From contig JBBEAM010000015.1 of the NCBI GenBank assembly GCA_040882845.1, positions 233,566-297,565 on the forward strand: DNA of 64,000 bases, read 5' to 3'. The stretch comes from JBBEAM01 sp040882845. GTDB lineage: Bacteria > Pseudomonadota > Alphaproteobacteria > Kiloniellales > DSM-21159. Both the position numbers and the translations under genes were made by a program. Positions 27,043 through 35,434 of this stretch are shown one piece after another; positions within the stretch are counted from its first letter, which is position 1, and the number at the start of each line of letters is the position of its first letter. Under the pieces are notes generated by a model. That model was not told where the DNA came from, did no database searches, and saw only the letters and a list, made by a program, of their open reading frames with translations.

Positions 27043-28008
27043 ATGACGAATGAGACGCAGCCGATGACCCCTGCCGGGCAGGCGCCCGCCGTGGTCAGCA
27101 TCTCCGGCCTGTCGAAAACCTACGACGGCGGCTTCCAGGCCCTGCAGGACATCGACCTGGAGATCCGCCCCGGCGAGATCTTCGCCCTGCTCGGGCCGAA
27201 CGGCGCCGGCAAGACGACGCTGATCAACGTGGTCTGCGGCATCGTCACGCCGAGCGCCGGCAAGGTCACGGCCCACGGCCACGACATTCTCACCGATTAC
27301 CGCAAGGCGCGCAGCGAAATCGGCCTGGTACCGCAGGAGCTGACCACCGACGCCTTCGAGACGGTCTGGGCGACGGTCACCTTCAGCCGCGGCCTGTTCG
27401 GCAAGCCTGCCGACCCGGCCTACATCGAGAAGCTGCTGAAGGACCTCTCCCTCTGGGAGAAGAAGGATTCCAGGATCATGACCCTCTCCGGCGGCATGAA
27501 GCGCCGGGTGATGATCGCCAAGGCGCTGTCCCACGAGCCCAGCATCCTGTTCCTCGACGAGCCCACCGCCGGCGTCGACGTCGAGCTGCGCCGCGGCATG
27601 TGGGAGATGGTGCGCGGCCTGCGCCAGGCCGGGGTGACGATCATCCTGACCACCCACTACATCGACGAGGCCGAGCAGATGGCCGACCGCATCGGCGTCA
27701 TCAACAAGGGCCGCATCGTCCTGGTCGAGGACAAGGCCAGCCTGATGCGCAAGCTTGGCAAGAAAGACCTGCACCTGCAGCTGCGCGAACCGCTGCAGCG
27801 CATCCCCGAGGCGCTCTCCGGCTACAACCTGGAACTGGCGGAGGAGGGCTGGGCCCTGATCTACACCTTCGACACCCAGGGCGAGCGCACCGGCACCACG
27901 CGGCTGCTGCGCGATCTCGACGCCGAGGGCATAGGATTCAGCGATTTCGACACCCGCAAGAGCTCCCTCGAGGAGATCTTCGTCAGCCTGGTGAGGGAGC
28001 CGTCATGA
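27043..28008 (+). CDS. ABC-2 type exporter ATP-binding protein (YadG-like)
   Basis: A 321-residue ATPase with Walker A GPNGAGKTT at about 51-59, signature LSGGMKRRVMIAKAL, Walker B ILFLDEPTAGVDVE and the H-loop in TTHYIDEAEQMADR. The C-terminal 80 residues form the extra domain of YadG/NodI/DrrA-type exporters. It overlaps the permease gene by ATGA. The substrate is unknown; drugs, polysaccharides and lipids are all handled by related pairs. Confidence 0.92.
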   Translation: MTNETQPMTPAGQAPAVVSISGLSKTYDGGFQALQDIDLEIRPGEIFALLGPNGAGKTTLINVVCGIVTPSAGKVTAHGHDILTDYRKARSEIGLVPQELTTDAFETVWATVTFSRGLFGKPADPAYIEKLLKDLSLWEKKDSRIMTLSGGMKRRVMIAKALSHEPSILFLDEPTAGVDVELRRGMWEMVRGLRQAGVTIILTTHYIDEAEQMADRIGVINKGRIVLVEDKASLMRKLGKKDLHLQLREPLQRIPEALSGYNLELAEEGWALIYTFDTQGERTGTTRLLRDLDAEGIGFSDFDTRKSSLEEIFVSLVREPS

Positions 28009-28766
28009 ACTACCGCGGAGTCCGCGCGATCTATCTCTTCGAGATGCAGCGCACCTGGCGCACCCTGTTCCAGTCCATCGTCTCGCCGGTGGTCTCGACC
28101 ACGCTCTACTTCGTGGTGTTCGGCGCGGCGATCGGCTCGCGGATCACCGATATCGAGGGGGTCAGCTTCGCCGCCTTCATCGTTCCGGGGCTGGTGATGC
28201 TCTCGCTGCTGATGCAGAGCATCTCCAACGCCTCCTTCGGGATCTACTTCCCGCGCTTCGTCGGGACGATCTACGAGATCCTCTCAGCGCCGATCTCGAC
28301 CTTCGAGATCGTCGTCAGCTACGTCGGCGCGGCGGCGACCAAGTCGATCATTCTGGGGTTGATCATCCTGGCCACGGCCCGGCTCTTCGTGCCCTACGAG
28401 ATCGCCCATCCCCTGGCGATGCTCGCCTTCCTGGTGCTGACCGCGGCCACCTTCAGCCTGTTCGGCTTCATCATCGGCATCTGGGCCGACAACTTCGAGA
28501 AGCTGCAGTTCATCCCGATGCTGATCGTCACGCCGCTGGCCTTCCTCGGCGGCAGCTTCTACTCGATCGAGATGCTGCCGCCCTTCTGGCAGACGGTGTC
28601 TCTGTTCAACCCCGTGGTCTACCTGATCAGCGGTTTCCGCTGGAGCTTCTACGGCGTCTCCGACGTACCGATCTGGGTCAGCCTCGGCATGACCTCGCTC
28701 TTCCTCGGCGTCTGCGCCGTGACGGTATGGTGGATCTTCAAGACGGGGTACCGCCTGAAGAACTGA
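28005..28766 (+). CDS. ABC-2 type exporter permease (YadH-like)
   Basis: A 253-residue permease with six transmembrane helices. Motifs are FQSIVSPVVSTTLYFVVFG in helix 1-2, FVGTIYEILSAPISTFEIVVSY and the FLGGSFYSIEMLPPFWQ block before the last helix. It ends WWIFKTGYRLKN. It forms a half-transporter with the preceding ATPase. The last 62 bases of this gene occur a second time at 31129-31190, which brackets the two-gene insertion that follows. Confidence 0.92.
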   Translation: MNYRGVRAIYLFEMQRTWRTLFQSIVSPVVSTTLYFVVFGAAIGSRITDIEGVSFAAFIVPGLVMLSLLMQSISNASFGIYFPRFVGTIYEILSAPISTFEIVVSYVGAAATKSIILGLIILATARLFVPYEIAHPLAMLAFLVLTAATFSLFGFIIGIWADNFEKLQFIPMLIVTPLAFLGGSFYSIEMLPPFWQTVSLFNPVVYLISGFRWSFYGVSDVPIWVSLGMTSLFLGVCAVTVWWIFKTGYRLKN

Positions 28767-28767
28767 G
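28706..28767 (+). repeat. Direct repeat, left copy (3' end of the permease gene)
   Basis: These 62 bases encode GVCAVTVWWIFKTGYRLKN-stop. They recur in the same orientation at 31129-31190 with six differences by my hand alignment (about 90% identity). This is the intact copy. Confidence 0.85.
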
Positions 28768-28775
28768 GCCGCGGC

Positions 28776-29441
28776 TTACGCCACCAGCCGCCCGACCTCG
28801 ACCTGATGGAAACTTTCCAGGTGGATTTCGCCGGTACCGTCTTCGAGGACGATCCGGGCAAGAATAGTTGCGAAATCTTCCAGATCGTATTCCCGGCTGT
28901 CGATTTTGGGTCCGCTCTTGCCCGGCCCGAGCTCCAGCGGTTTGCCGCCGAGTAGATCCTTCCACGCCAGGGCCTCAAGCGTCTCGTCGCCTTCGATCAT
29001 TTGCTCGAGGGTGAGCGCCTCCCGCGCGCCCGCCGCCCGGAAGCCGGTCAGCACGAAAGCCTCCTTGGCCTCCGGCCGGTTGGCGATAGTCACCACTCCG
29101 CCACGCAGGCGCAGCGCGAAGGCGCCCAGCGACTGCTCCTGCGGGCCGCTATCGAGCATGGCGATGAAACGGTAGCCGCTGCCGCTCATCTCGAAGTCTT
29201 CGTCATTTTCGAAGTCCCAGCCGACATGAGTCGACTCGCCGGCCGGAAGGTCGATCTCGAACTCGACCTCCCAGACCCGCCCGTCCGGCGTCACCTTCCT
29301 CGCTATCCCGGAGCGACCATCGTACCACTTAGAAACATTGGGGAAGCTCGCCTGAAGTGGATCGAAGGAGACCTGCACCTTGACGCTCCTGCGGCGCGCG
29401 CCGCCCTTGTTCTCGATCGTGAGGTTGTAGTCCCAGCACAT
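28776..29441 (-). CDS. Hypothetical protein, second gene of inserted pair
   Basis: A 221-residue protein I do not recognise. It has no signal peptide and no membrane segment. The N-terminal half (1-130) looks beta-rich, with alternating hydrophobic strands such as WEVEFEIDLPAGESTHVGWDF and SGYRFIAML, as in an immunoglobulin-like or carbohydrate-binding sandwich. The C-terminal half is helical and acidic. ATG at 29441 is preceded by AGGGAGAG. It starts 41 bases after the stop of the larger M23-like gene on the same strand, so the two form a small operon, and its end lies nine bases from the end of the convergent permease gene. Function is unknown; a binding partner or inhibitor of its neighbour is possible but speculative. 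Confidence 0.75.
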   Translation of the reverse strand: MCWDYNLTIENKGGARRRSVKVQVSFDPLQASFPNVSKWYDGRSGIARKVTPDGRVWEVEFEIDLPAGESTHVGWDFENDEDFEMSGSGYRFIAMLDSGPQEQSLGAFALRLRGGVVTIANRPEAKEAFVLTGFRAAGAREALTLEQMIEGDETLEALAWKDLLGGKPLELGPGKSGPKIDSREYDLEDFATILARIVLEDGTGEIHLESFHQVEVGRLVA

Positions 29442-29482
29442 GTTTTCTCTCCCTGAAAAAGGCGCTGCGGCATCCGGCGTGA

Positions 29483-30742
29483 TCAGCGCCGCCAGCCCTC
29501 CTCCCGTGGGCGGCGTTGCTTGCGTTTCACGCATTCCTCGAAGGTCGGTTGGTAGTTCGCCGCCTTTTGCCGGAAGCTGCGCGTCACCGTGAGTTTGCGG
29601 TTGCCGTTGGCCTGGGTCTCGACCAGCCACTCGGCGACGTAGTAGCGCTCGTTGGTCTGAGGGTCCTGGCCGGCGCCGACCGAGGCGCTGATATTCTTCA
29701 GCCAGACCTTGATCGCGTAGCAGCCATCTGGCCACTGCGCGGGATTCTCAACTTCCCAGTGGTAAGCGGTATTGATGTTGGCGTTGCGCGCGTTGGTGAT
29801 GACGTAGACCGTGAACTTGTTGTTGACGGTGTTGAACTGGCTGAGTTGGGAGTCGATCAGGTCGAAGGCGCGGTTGTCAGGCGGGTTGTCGTGAAACTTC
29901 CAGACGTTCAGCCGGCCCGTCGAAGTGCCTAGATGATTCAGGATCTCGTACTCGATCTGGTAGACGCCGCATTTCGAGTTGAAAGGGGAATGCGCCCAGA
30001 GCATGAAGTCGAGGCCTCCCATGGCCGGGCGGTGGACGGCGCTTCGCCGCGTTCGGCCAAGGTCGAGAAAGGCCTGCTTTCCGACCTGGGTGTACATGAC
30101 TAGCTTCTCGGCCACTGGCTTGCGGCGGTTCGCGTAGTTGCGGAAAACCTCCAGGCAGTTCGCCACGTTACCACCGTCGGCGTAAGGCCCGTCCGCCGAT
30201 TCGTAGTAGATGCAGTGCAGGTCGGTCGGCCCGACGCCGGTTCCTATCGGCAGACTGCGCGGCCAGAATACGATCCGTTGGTAGCTGTCGGCGGCGATCT
30301 TACGATAGGCGATAGCCGGCTTGGTGCGACGCACCCGGCTGCGGCGGAAGTCACCATCGTTCTGCGGATTGGCTATCCCTTGACGCGGCGAATAGGCATC
30401 GGATCCCGGCTCCACGACATGGATCGGTAAGTTCTGCGGCAGCGCAACGCCGTTGTACTGGTTTCCCGGTCGGGCATTGACGTTGGTGATGTGGTTGAAC
30501 GCGAAATGCCCGACCCGGATCGGCCCGCCGCCACCACTGGGGTTGCCGTTCGCCGCCGGGGTGTGGCGTCGCACCAGGCCGGTGTCGGGGGACCAGACGT
30601 CAAGGTTGCCGCCGGCACGCGCGATGTCGGTCCCGGAATGAACGCGGGTGATGTCGTTAGCGGCCAGGCCCCGGAATTCTCCGAGCGCGCCAAGACGGGG
30701 GTGGGTTCGGTTTCTTCTGGAAACGGGCCAATCGTACAGCAC
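29483..30742 (-). CDS. M23-like protein with Ig-like domain, no signal peptide
   Basis: A 419-residue protein, visibly less GC-rich than its neighbours. The N-terminus resembles M23 (LytM-type) peptidases: YDWPV at 3-7, GEFRG, His35-Ser-Gly-Thr-Asp39 (the HxxxD zinc pair), WSPDTGLV and, near 169, GVGPTDLHCIYYE, which aligns with the usual GPHLHFEI. The second zinc His (176) is present but the catalytic His of HxH is replaced by Asp174. The C-terminal half (about 250-390) has GVYQIEYEIL and an R-containing strand, like the domain behind M23 in some Bacteroidetes-type enzymes. There is no export signal. The GTG start at 30742 has AGGGAGG upstream. The M23 relationship is by motif only; the enzyme may be inactive. 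Confidence 0.5.
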   Translation of the reverse strand: MLYDWPVSRRNRTHPRLGALGEFRGLAANDITRVHSGTDIARAGGNLDVWSPDTGLVRRHTPAANGNPSGGGGPIRVGHFAFNHITNVNARPGNQYNGVALPQNLPIHVVEPGSDAYSPRQGIANPQNDGDFRRSRVRRTKPAIAYRKIAADSYQRIVFWPRSLPIGTGVGPTDLHCIYYESADGPYADGGNVANCLEVFRNYANRRKPVAEKLVMYTQVGKQAFLDLGRTRRSAVHRPAMGGLDFMLWAHSPFNSKCGVYQIEYEILNHLGTSTGRLNVWKFHDNPPDNRAFDLIDSQLSQFNTVNNKFTVYVITNARNANINTAYHWEVENPAQWPDGCYAIKVWLKNISASVGAGQDPQTNERYYVAEWLVETQANGNRKLTVTRSFRQKAANYQPTFEECVKRKQRRPREEGWRR

Positions 30743-30980
30743 AACGGCCTCCCTGCAGCGCGGAGTGCCGCGGCGTCAGTCCATCGATGTATTGTGACTA
30801 TCGAACTTACGGACGACCGCTCACCCGAATGAATGCCGCTCCAAACCCGGTAACATCATACCATAAATCGATCTTCCCCGGTTAGTGCTAGTTTCACAGG
30901 GCGCCGTCGGGCTTCCTCTCCTCCCAGGCGCCGCCGCAATGCTATGCTGGCCAATGCTGGATAAGATGAGAGCGGCGTAA

Positions 30981-31189
30981 GCATCTTGGAAGCGAACCTC
31001 GGATTTCGAAGTCAAGCTGATCGCCGCCGCCATCGCCCTGGGCGCGCTGATCGGCGGCAGACTGGCCCTGCGCATCTCGGCCGAGGCTCGCGGCACCTGG
31101 TACCTGGCACTGGCAATGCGCTGGCGGGCGGCGTCTGCGCCGTGGCAGTATGGTGGATCTTCAAGACCGGATATCGCCTGAAGAGCTGA
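30981..31189 (+). pseudogene. Chimeric remnant ending in a permease C-terminus
   Basis: From 31129 the sequence encodes GVCAVAVWWIFKTGYRLKS-stop, a decayed copy of the end of the ABC permease at 28005-28766. Immediately before it, in a different frame, about 40 codons from 30999 read like a membrane-protein fragment with a hydrophobic segment (KLIAAAIALGALIGGRLALRI), resembling the last helix of a TauE/SafE-type protein. Neither part has a start, and the frame changes at the junction. This is scar DNA, not a gene; it marks the right edge of the inserted pair. Confidence 0.65.
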
Positions 31190-31190
31190 G
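31129..31190 (+). repeat. Direct repeat, right copy of permease 3' end
   Basis: A second copy of the 62 bases at 28706-28767, same orientation, six substitutions, including the stop codon. Together the copies bracket about 2.4 kb that contain two genes on the opposite strand. Confidence 0.85.
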
Positions 31191-31216
31191 CGGGCGCAGG
31201 CCCTACGTAATGCGCT

Positions 31217-31672
31217 CTACTTCTTCTGGAGTTCCTTCTTACGAGCTGCCATTCGCGCGCCAAGTTCTTCCAGCTGCTTGGCGCTCAAAACCTTGCGCGC
31301 CATCGGAAACATCTCTTCCTCCTCGTCCTTGGCGTGGTGCTCGACCAATTCTTTCAGCACCTTGGCCCGGCCCGCGAACTCGTCGGACTTTACCTTCGAG
31401 CCTTCGGTGTCGGGAACGACCATCTTCTCGACAATACGATGCTCTTCCATCGCCTCGTGATAGAGTTCTCCATGCTTCTTCCGATCTGCGTTCCGGAACG
31501 CCGGATAGAAGATTTCCTCTTCGATCTGGGTGTGGATCTGCAGCTCGTTCTTGATCTTGGACAGCAGCTCCTGGCGCGTCTTCTCGGCCCGGTTCGTGGT
31601 CTCGGTGAGATCCTTCAGCAGCTTGCGCACCGCTGAGTGGTCCTGCTCAAGAAGTTCAATGGCATTGGGCAT
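31217..31672 (-). CDS. Hemerythrin-like HHE domain protein
   Basis: A 151-residue four-helix protein of the hemerythrin/HHE superfamily that binds a di-iron centre. Candidate ligands are His12 in EQDHSAVRKLL, the His and Glu in QIHTQIEEEIFYPAF, the His residues in HEAMEEHRIVEKM and HH plus Glu in LVEHHAKDEEEEMFP. Such proteins sense or store oxygen, nitric oxide or iron. The C-terminus is Lys-rich. The gene stands alone with about 220 bases of leader. Confidence 0.9.
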   Translation of the reverse strand: MPNAIELLEQDHSAVRKLLKDLTETTNRAEKTRQELLSKIKNELQIHTQIEEEIFYPAFRNADRKKHGELYHEAMEEHRIVEKMVVPDTEGSKVKSDEFAGRAKVLKELVEHHAKDEEEEMFPMARKVLSAKQLEELGARMAARKKELQKK

Positions 31673-31890
31673 GAAACTTTATCCTTCCGTGTTTGCGGGC
31701 GGCCCGCCATAGGCCGCTTGAGTACAGGCGCTCCCAGGATTTCGTCCTGCCGCTATCCCGGGCTCCGCCTGCAAATCAGTAACGTCCGACAGGGCTCGAA
31801 GGTTCCGGCTGACCCGGAGGCACCACAAGCCTTGCTTCTGGCGTGAGGAACCAAGCAGCTTCCCGAAAAGTGGCCCTCTGGTGAAAGCGC

Positions 31891-32499
31891 TTAGTGCTTG
31901 CCGCGCCCTGGGTCGAAGGTGACGACGCGGTAGAGGTAGATGACCAGGATCAGCAGCAGGACGGCATTGGACAGCGGCTCGACATAGCCGGAGACGCTGT
32001 CATAGGCCGCGCCGAGGCGATAGCCGGCGAGCGCCAGGGCCGTGGTCCACAGGCCGGTGCCCACGGCGGAGAAGACCAGAAATTTTACCAGCGGCATTTC
32101 CGCGATTCCGGCGGGCACCGAGATCAGGGTGCGCACAGTCGGCACCAGACGCCCGAACAGCACCGCAAGACTGCCATGGCGGCGGAACCAGCGGTCGGCC
32201 CGCTCGATAGTCCGCGGCGAGAGGGTCAGCCAGCGTCCATGCCGCGCCGCGAAACCCTGCAGGCGGGTCTTGCCGAGCAGGCGCCCGGCGAAATACCAGG
32301 GCAGGACACCGAGCAGCGATCCGAGGCTGCCGGCGAGAATCACCAGCACGATCGGCATGTCCCCCTGGGCGGCGCGATAGCCGGCCAGGGGCATGATCAA
32401 CTCCGAGGGGATCGGCGGAAAGAGGTTCTCCAGGAACATCAGCAAGGCGATGCCAAAGACTCCCAGGGACTGCATCGTGGATTCGAGGAAGCTTTCCAT
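31891..32499 (-). CDS. DedA family membrane protein
   Basis: A 202-residue inner-membrane protein with the DedA/VTT signature: FLENLFPPIPSELIMPLAG at about 23-41, then the GSLLGVLPWYFAGRLLG helix, FRRHGSLAVLFGRLVPTVRTLISVPAG with the essential arginines, and a final hydrophobic helix. DedA proteins recycle lipid carriers such as undecaprenyl phosphate and support proton-motive-force homeostasis. ATG at 32499 gives the family N-terminus. It is separated by 64 bases from the HAD gene upstream on the same strand. Confidence 0.92.
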   Translation of the reverse strand: MESFLESTMQSLGVFGIALLMFLENLFPPIPSELIMPLAGYRAAQGDMPIVLVILAGSLGSLLGVLPWYFAGRLLGKTRLQGFAARHGRWLTLSPRTIERADRWFRRHGSLAVLFGRLVPTVRTLISVPAGIAEMPLVKFLVFSAVGTGLWTTALALAGYRLGAAYDSVSGYVEPLSNAVLLLILVIYLYRVVTFDPGRGKH

Positions 32500-32563
32500 G
32501 ATCTGGCCAGTGCGGGATTCGCTGCGTACCCATGTTGGGTCGCGGCGCAGCAGGCCAAAGGAT

Positions 32564-33400
32564 TTACCCCCGAGCGGCGCAGAGGCGCGCGGCGAACTCC
32601 ACGAAGCCGGCGCCGCTGCGCCCCTCGGTGACGTAGCGCGGCGGCGAGTCGAGCTCGGCCAGGAAGTCGACAACATTGGCGACGCCGATGCTCAGCGGAA
32701 TCCCGGCGAACATCGGCGCATCGTTGGGGGAATCGCCGAGATAGACGGCACAGTCGCCGAGCGCCTCGCGGGAAAGGCCGAAGAGCTCCTCGGCGACCAG
32801 CAGGCTGGTCGTCAGCTTGTCGTGGTCGCCGAACCAGCCGTTGACGTGGATCGAGCTGATCTTGGCTTCGGCCCCCCGCGAGCGGAAAATCTCCACCACC
32901 CGGTCGACCGCGGCGCGGGGCACCGGCGGCACATCCTCGCAGAAGTCGATGGCCAGATCGGTATCGCGGCAGAACTGATCCGCGGCGACGGCGACTCCCG
33001 GCACTTCGGCCAGCACCTGATCGCGGATCGCCGCCAGCTTTTCCCTGTTCTCCGCGCGCTCCGCCTCGCTCTGGCGGTAGCGGCGGATCAGCCGCTTCGC
33101 GCCGTGATCGTAGCGATAGTAGAAGGAACCGTTCTCGCCGATCACGGCATCGACCGGCCAGAAGCGGGCGATCATGTCGCACCAGCCGGCCGGACGCCCG
33201 GTCACGGGGATCACCAGCAGACCGGCGTCCCGCAGCCGCTCCAGGGCGGCATAGACCGCCGCCGTCATCCGGCCGTCGCTGGTCAGGGTATCGTCGATGT
33301 CGCTCAGCACGATCTTGACGCCGGCCAGCCGCGCCGCCGGGATCGCCGACAGGGGTTGCGGCCGCCGCCTATGTGCGGAGGGAGTCGCGCTGTCATCCAT
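32564..33400 (-). CDS. HAD-superfamily hydrolase (Cof/MPGP-like type IIB)
   Basis: A 278-residue haloacid-dehalogenase-type phosphatase. Motif I is VLSDIDDTLTSDG (nucleophile and acid/base Asp), motif II is VIPVTGRPAGW, a Lys lies in the KLTTSLL region, and motif IV is YLGDSPNDAPMFAGI. A type-IIB cap domain sits between motifs II and III, as in sugar-phosphate phosphatases and mannosyl-3-phosphoglycerate phosphatase. The substrate is unknown. ATG at 33400 is the best start; upstream reading would run into the divergent bioM. Confidence 0.85.
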   Translation of the reverse strand: MDDSATPSAHRRRPQPLSAIPAARLAGVKIVLSDIDDTLTSDGRMTAAVYAALERLRDAGLLVIPVTGRPAGWCDMIARFWPVDAVIGENGSFYYRYDHGAKRLIRRYRQSEAERAENREKLAAIRDQVLAEVPGVAVAADQFCRDTDLAIDFCEDVPPVPRAAVDRVVEIFRSRGAEAKISSIHVNGWFGDHDKLTTSLLVAEELFGLSREALGDCAVYLGDSPNDAPMFAGIPLSIGVANVVDFLAELDSPPRYVTEGRSGAGFVEFAARLCAARG

Positions 33401-33546
33401 AGCTCGATGTACCACTCCGCAAGCGCGAGGGGAACGCCGGCGCGGCCGGCAGCGCGCTATCGGCTGTTCCGCCGTCGCCTGCTTTGCGCTATTCAACAGC
33501 CAGCCGCGACGGCGGCCGCCATCGATCGGAGTGGCCATTGCACGAT

Positions 33547-34281
33547 GTGACGCCAAATCTGCGCACGAGAGAGAGCATTCGCCTCGCCGGGGTCGGCGTG
33601 CAGCGCGGCGGCCGGGCGATCCTCGACTCCGTCAGTCTGGAGATGAGCGAACGGCGCATTGCGCTGGTCGGGCGCAACGGCTCCGGCAAGTCGACCCTCG
33701 CCCGCGTGATCAAGGGGCTGATCCGCCCCGACAGCGGCGAGGTGCGGCTCTACGGTCTCGATCCCGCGAAGCGCGACTTCGGTTCGCTTTCCGTCGCCGG
33801 ATTCCTGTTCCAGAACTCCGATCATCAGATTCTCTGCCCCAGCGTGTTGGAGGAGATCGCCTTCGGCCTCGGCGAGAACGGCTTCGAAACGGCGGAAGCC
33901 GAAGGCGCTGCCCTGGAGCTGATGCAGCGGCACGGCATCGCCGGGTGGCGCGACCGCGCCGTCGCCACGCTCTCCGAAGGCCAGCGCCGCCTGGTCTGCC
34001 TGCTCGCCGTGCTGGTGATGCAGCCGCGGGTCCTGCTGCTCGACGAACCTTACACCGGCCTCGACATTCCGACACGGCGGCGGCTCGAGCGCTTCATTGC
34101 CGAGTTGCCACAGCAGATCGTGATGATCAGCCACGATCCGGAGATGCTCGCGGATTTCGACCGGGTGCTGTGGATCGACGCAGGCCGGGTGCGCGCCGAC
34201 GGGCCGCCGCGCGAGATTCTGGGCGGCTTCCTGGAGGCAATGCGGCGCGAAGGCGAGGAGGGCGCGGCATGGTCGGCGTGA
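33547..34281 (+). CDS. bioM: Biotin ECF transporter ATPase BioM
   Basis: About 244 residues; the energising ATPase of the biotin-specific ECF transporter. Walker A GRNGSGKST is at about 43-51, Q-loop FLFQNSDHQILCPSV, signature LSEGQRRLVCLLA and Walker B VLLLDEPYTGLD. FQNSDHQ is typical of ECF ATPases. Of the available starts I chose GTG at 33547; a TTG at 33484 is also in frame and no clear ribosome binding site settles it. bioN begins inside its end (13-base overlap) and bioY follows. Confidence 0.88.
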   Translation: MTPNLRTRESIRLAGVGVQRGGRAILDSVSLEMSERRIALVGRNGSGKSTLARVIKGLIRPDSGEVRLYGLDPAKRDFGSLSVAGFLFQNSDHQILCPSVLEEIAFGLGENGFETAEAEGAALELMQRHGIAGWRDRAVATLSEGQRRLVCLLAVLVMQPRVLLLDEPYTGLDIPTRRRLERFIAELPQQIVMISHDPEMLADFDRVLWIDAGRVRADGPPREILGGFLEAMRREGEEGAAWSA

Positions 34282-34862
34282 GCGTCCAGGCGCGCTGGCT
34301 GCGCCGCCTGCCGGCCGGGCTGAAGCTGCTGGCGCTGGCCGCGATCAGCATCGGCCTGTTCTTTATCGGCGACCCGGCGATCCTGGCGGCGATCCTCGCC
34401 GCGGTGCTCGTGCTGCTCGCCGGAGTCGGCGCACTAGGCCTGCTGCGCACGCTGCGGCCGATCGGCTTCATGCTGCTGCTCGCCTTCCTGGCGCACGGCC
34501 TGCTCGGCGACTGGATGCTCGGTCTGACGGTCTGCCTGCGCATCGGCACCCTGGTTCTGCTCGCAACCCTGGTCTCCGCCTCCACCGCGCTGTCGGAGAT
34601 GCTGGCGGTGCTCGACCGGCTGCTGGCGCCGCTGCGCTGGGCCGGCGTGCCGACCCGGCCGGTCGGCGTCGCCATCGCCATGACCCTGCGCTTCGCGCCG
34701 ATGCTGGCCCAGCGCTGGCGCTTGCTGGGGGAGGCCTGGCAGGCGCGCTCCCCGCGCCGCCCGTTGTGGCGCCTCGTCGTTCCCTTCCTTCTTTCGGCCC
34801 TCGACGACGCCGACCATGCCGCGGAAGCGCTCGTTGCGCGCGGCGGATTTGACAGGAGATAA
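34269..34862 (+). CDS. bioN: Biotin ECF transporter transmembrane protein BioN
   Basis: A 197-residue T-component (EcfT/CbiQ family) with about five hydrophobic helices. Near the C-terminus, the usual Ala-Arg-Gly coupling motifs appear as AWQARSPRR (residues 154-162) and EALVARGGFDRR. These helices couple the ATPase to the substrate-binding subunit. It overlaps bioM and ends three bases before bioY. Confidence 0.9.
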   Translation: MVGVSVQARWLRRLPAGLKLLALAAISIGLFFIGDPAILAAILAAVLVLLAGVGALGLLRTLRPIGFMLLLAFLAHGLLGDWMLGLTVCLRIGTLVLLATLVSASTALSEMLAVLDRLLAPLRWAGVPTRPVGVAIAMTLRFAPMLAQRWRLLGEAWQARSPRRPLWRLVVPFLLSALDDADHAAEALVARGGFDRR

Positions 34863-34865
34863 CTG

Positions 34866-35408
34866 ATGGAAACCACCGTAGCCCGCGTCGCCCTCTTCGC
34901 CGCGCTGATCGCCGCCCTGGGGCTGATCCCCCAGATCACCATCCCCTTCGCCGGCGGCGTGCCGATCACCGCCCAGACCCTGGGCGTGATGCTTGCTGGA
35001 CTGATCCTCGGCCCCTGGCGCGGCGCGCTGGCGATTCTCGTCTTCATCGCCGTGGTCGCCCTCGGCGCGCCGCTGCTCGCCGGCGGGCGCGGCGGCCTCG
35101 GCGTCTTCGTCGGCCCGACGGTCGGCTTCCTGGTCGGCTGGCCGGTGGCCGCGATTGTCATCGGCCTGCTCTATCGGGTGCTGCTGGGCATGGGGCCGCT
35201 GCTGGCCGGCATCCTGGCCTGCGCGGTCGGCGGCATCGTCGTGCTCTACGCCTTCGGCATCGCCGGCCTGGCGATCGTCACGGAGATGGGCCTGCTGAAA
35301 GCCCTGACCGTGGTCCTGATCTTCATCCCCGGAGACATCCTCAAGGCCGCGATCGCCGCTTTCATCAATCGGGAGGTGCGCCGCGCCCGGCCGGGCCTCG
35401 CGGACTAG
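34866..35408 (+). CDS. bioY: Biotin transporter substrate-binding subunit BioY
   Basis: A 180-residue six-helix membrane protein that binds biotin. Typical blocks are GLIPQITIPFAGGVPITAQTLG near residue 18, LGAPLLAGGRGGLGVFVGPTVGFLVGWP, and the C-terminal FIPGDILKAAIAAFI. The bioMNY order is the classical proteobacterial arrangement, so this cell imports biotin with high affinity. No biotin-synthesis genes or BirA boxes were recognised nearby. Confidence 0.95.
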   Translation: METTVARVALFAALIAALGLIPQITIPFAGGVPITAQTLGVMLAGLILGPWRGALAILVFIAVVALGAPLLAGGRGGLGVFVGPTVGFLVGWPVAAIVIGLLYRVLLGMGPLLAGILACAVGGIVVLYAFGIAGLAIVTEMGLLKALTVVLIFIPGDILKAAIAAFINREVRRARPGLAD

Positions 35409-35434
35409 CCGGCTTTGTACGGCGGCGGGAGGGC

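Noticed and set aside
33401..33556. N-terminal extension of the HAD phosphatase
   Set aside because: It would overlap the divergent bioM start, and the added residues are Arg-rich without similarity to the fold.
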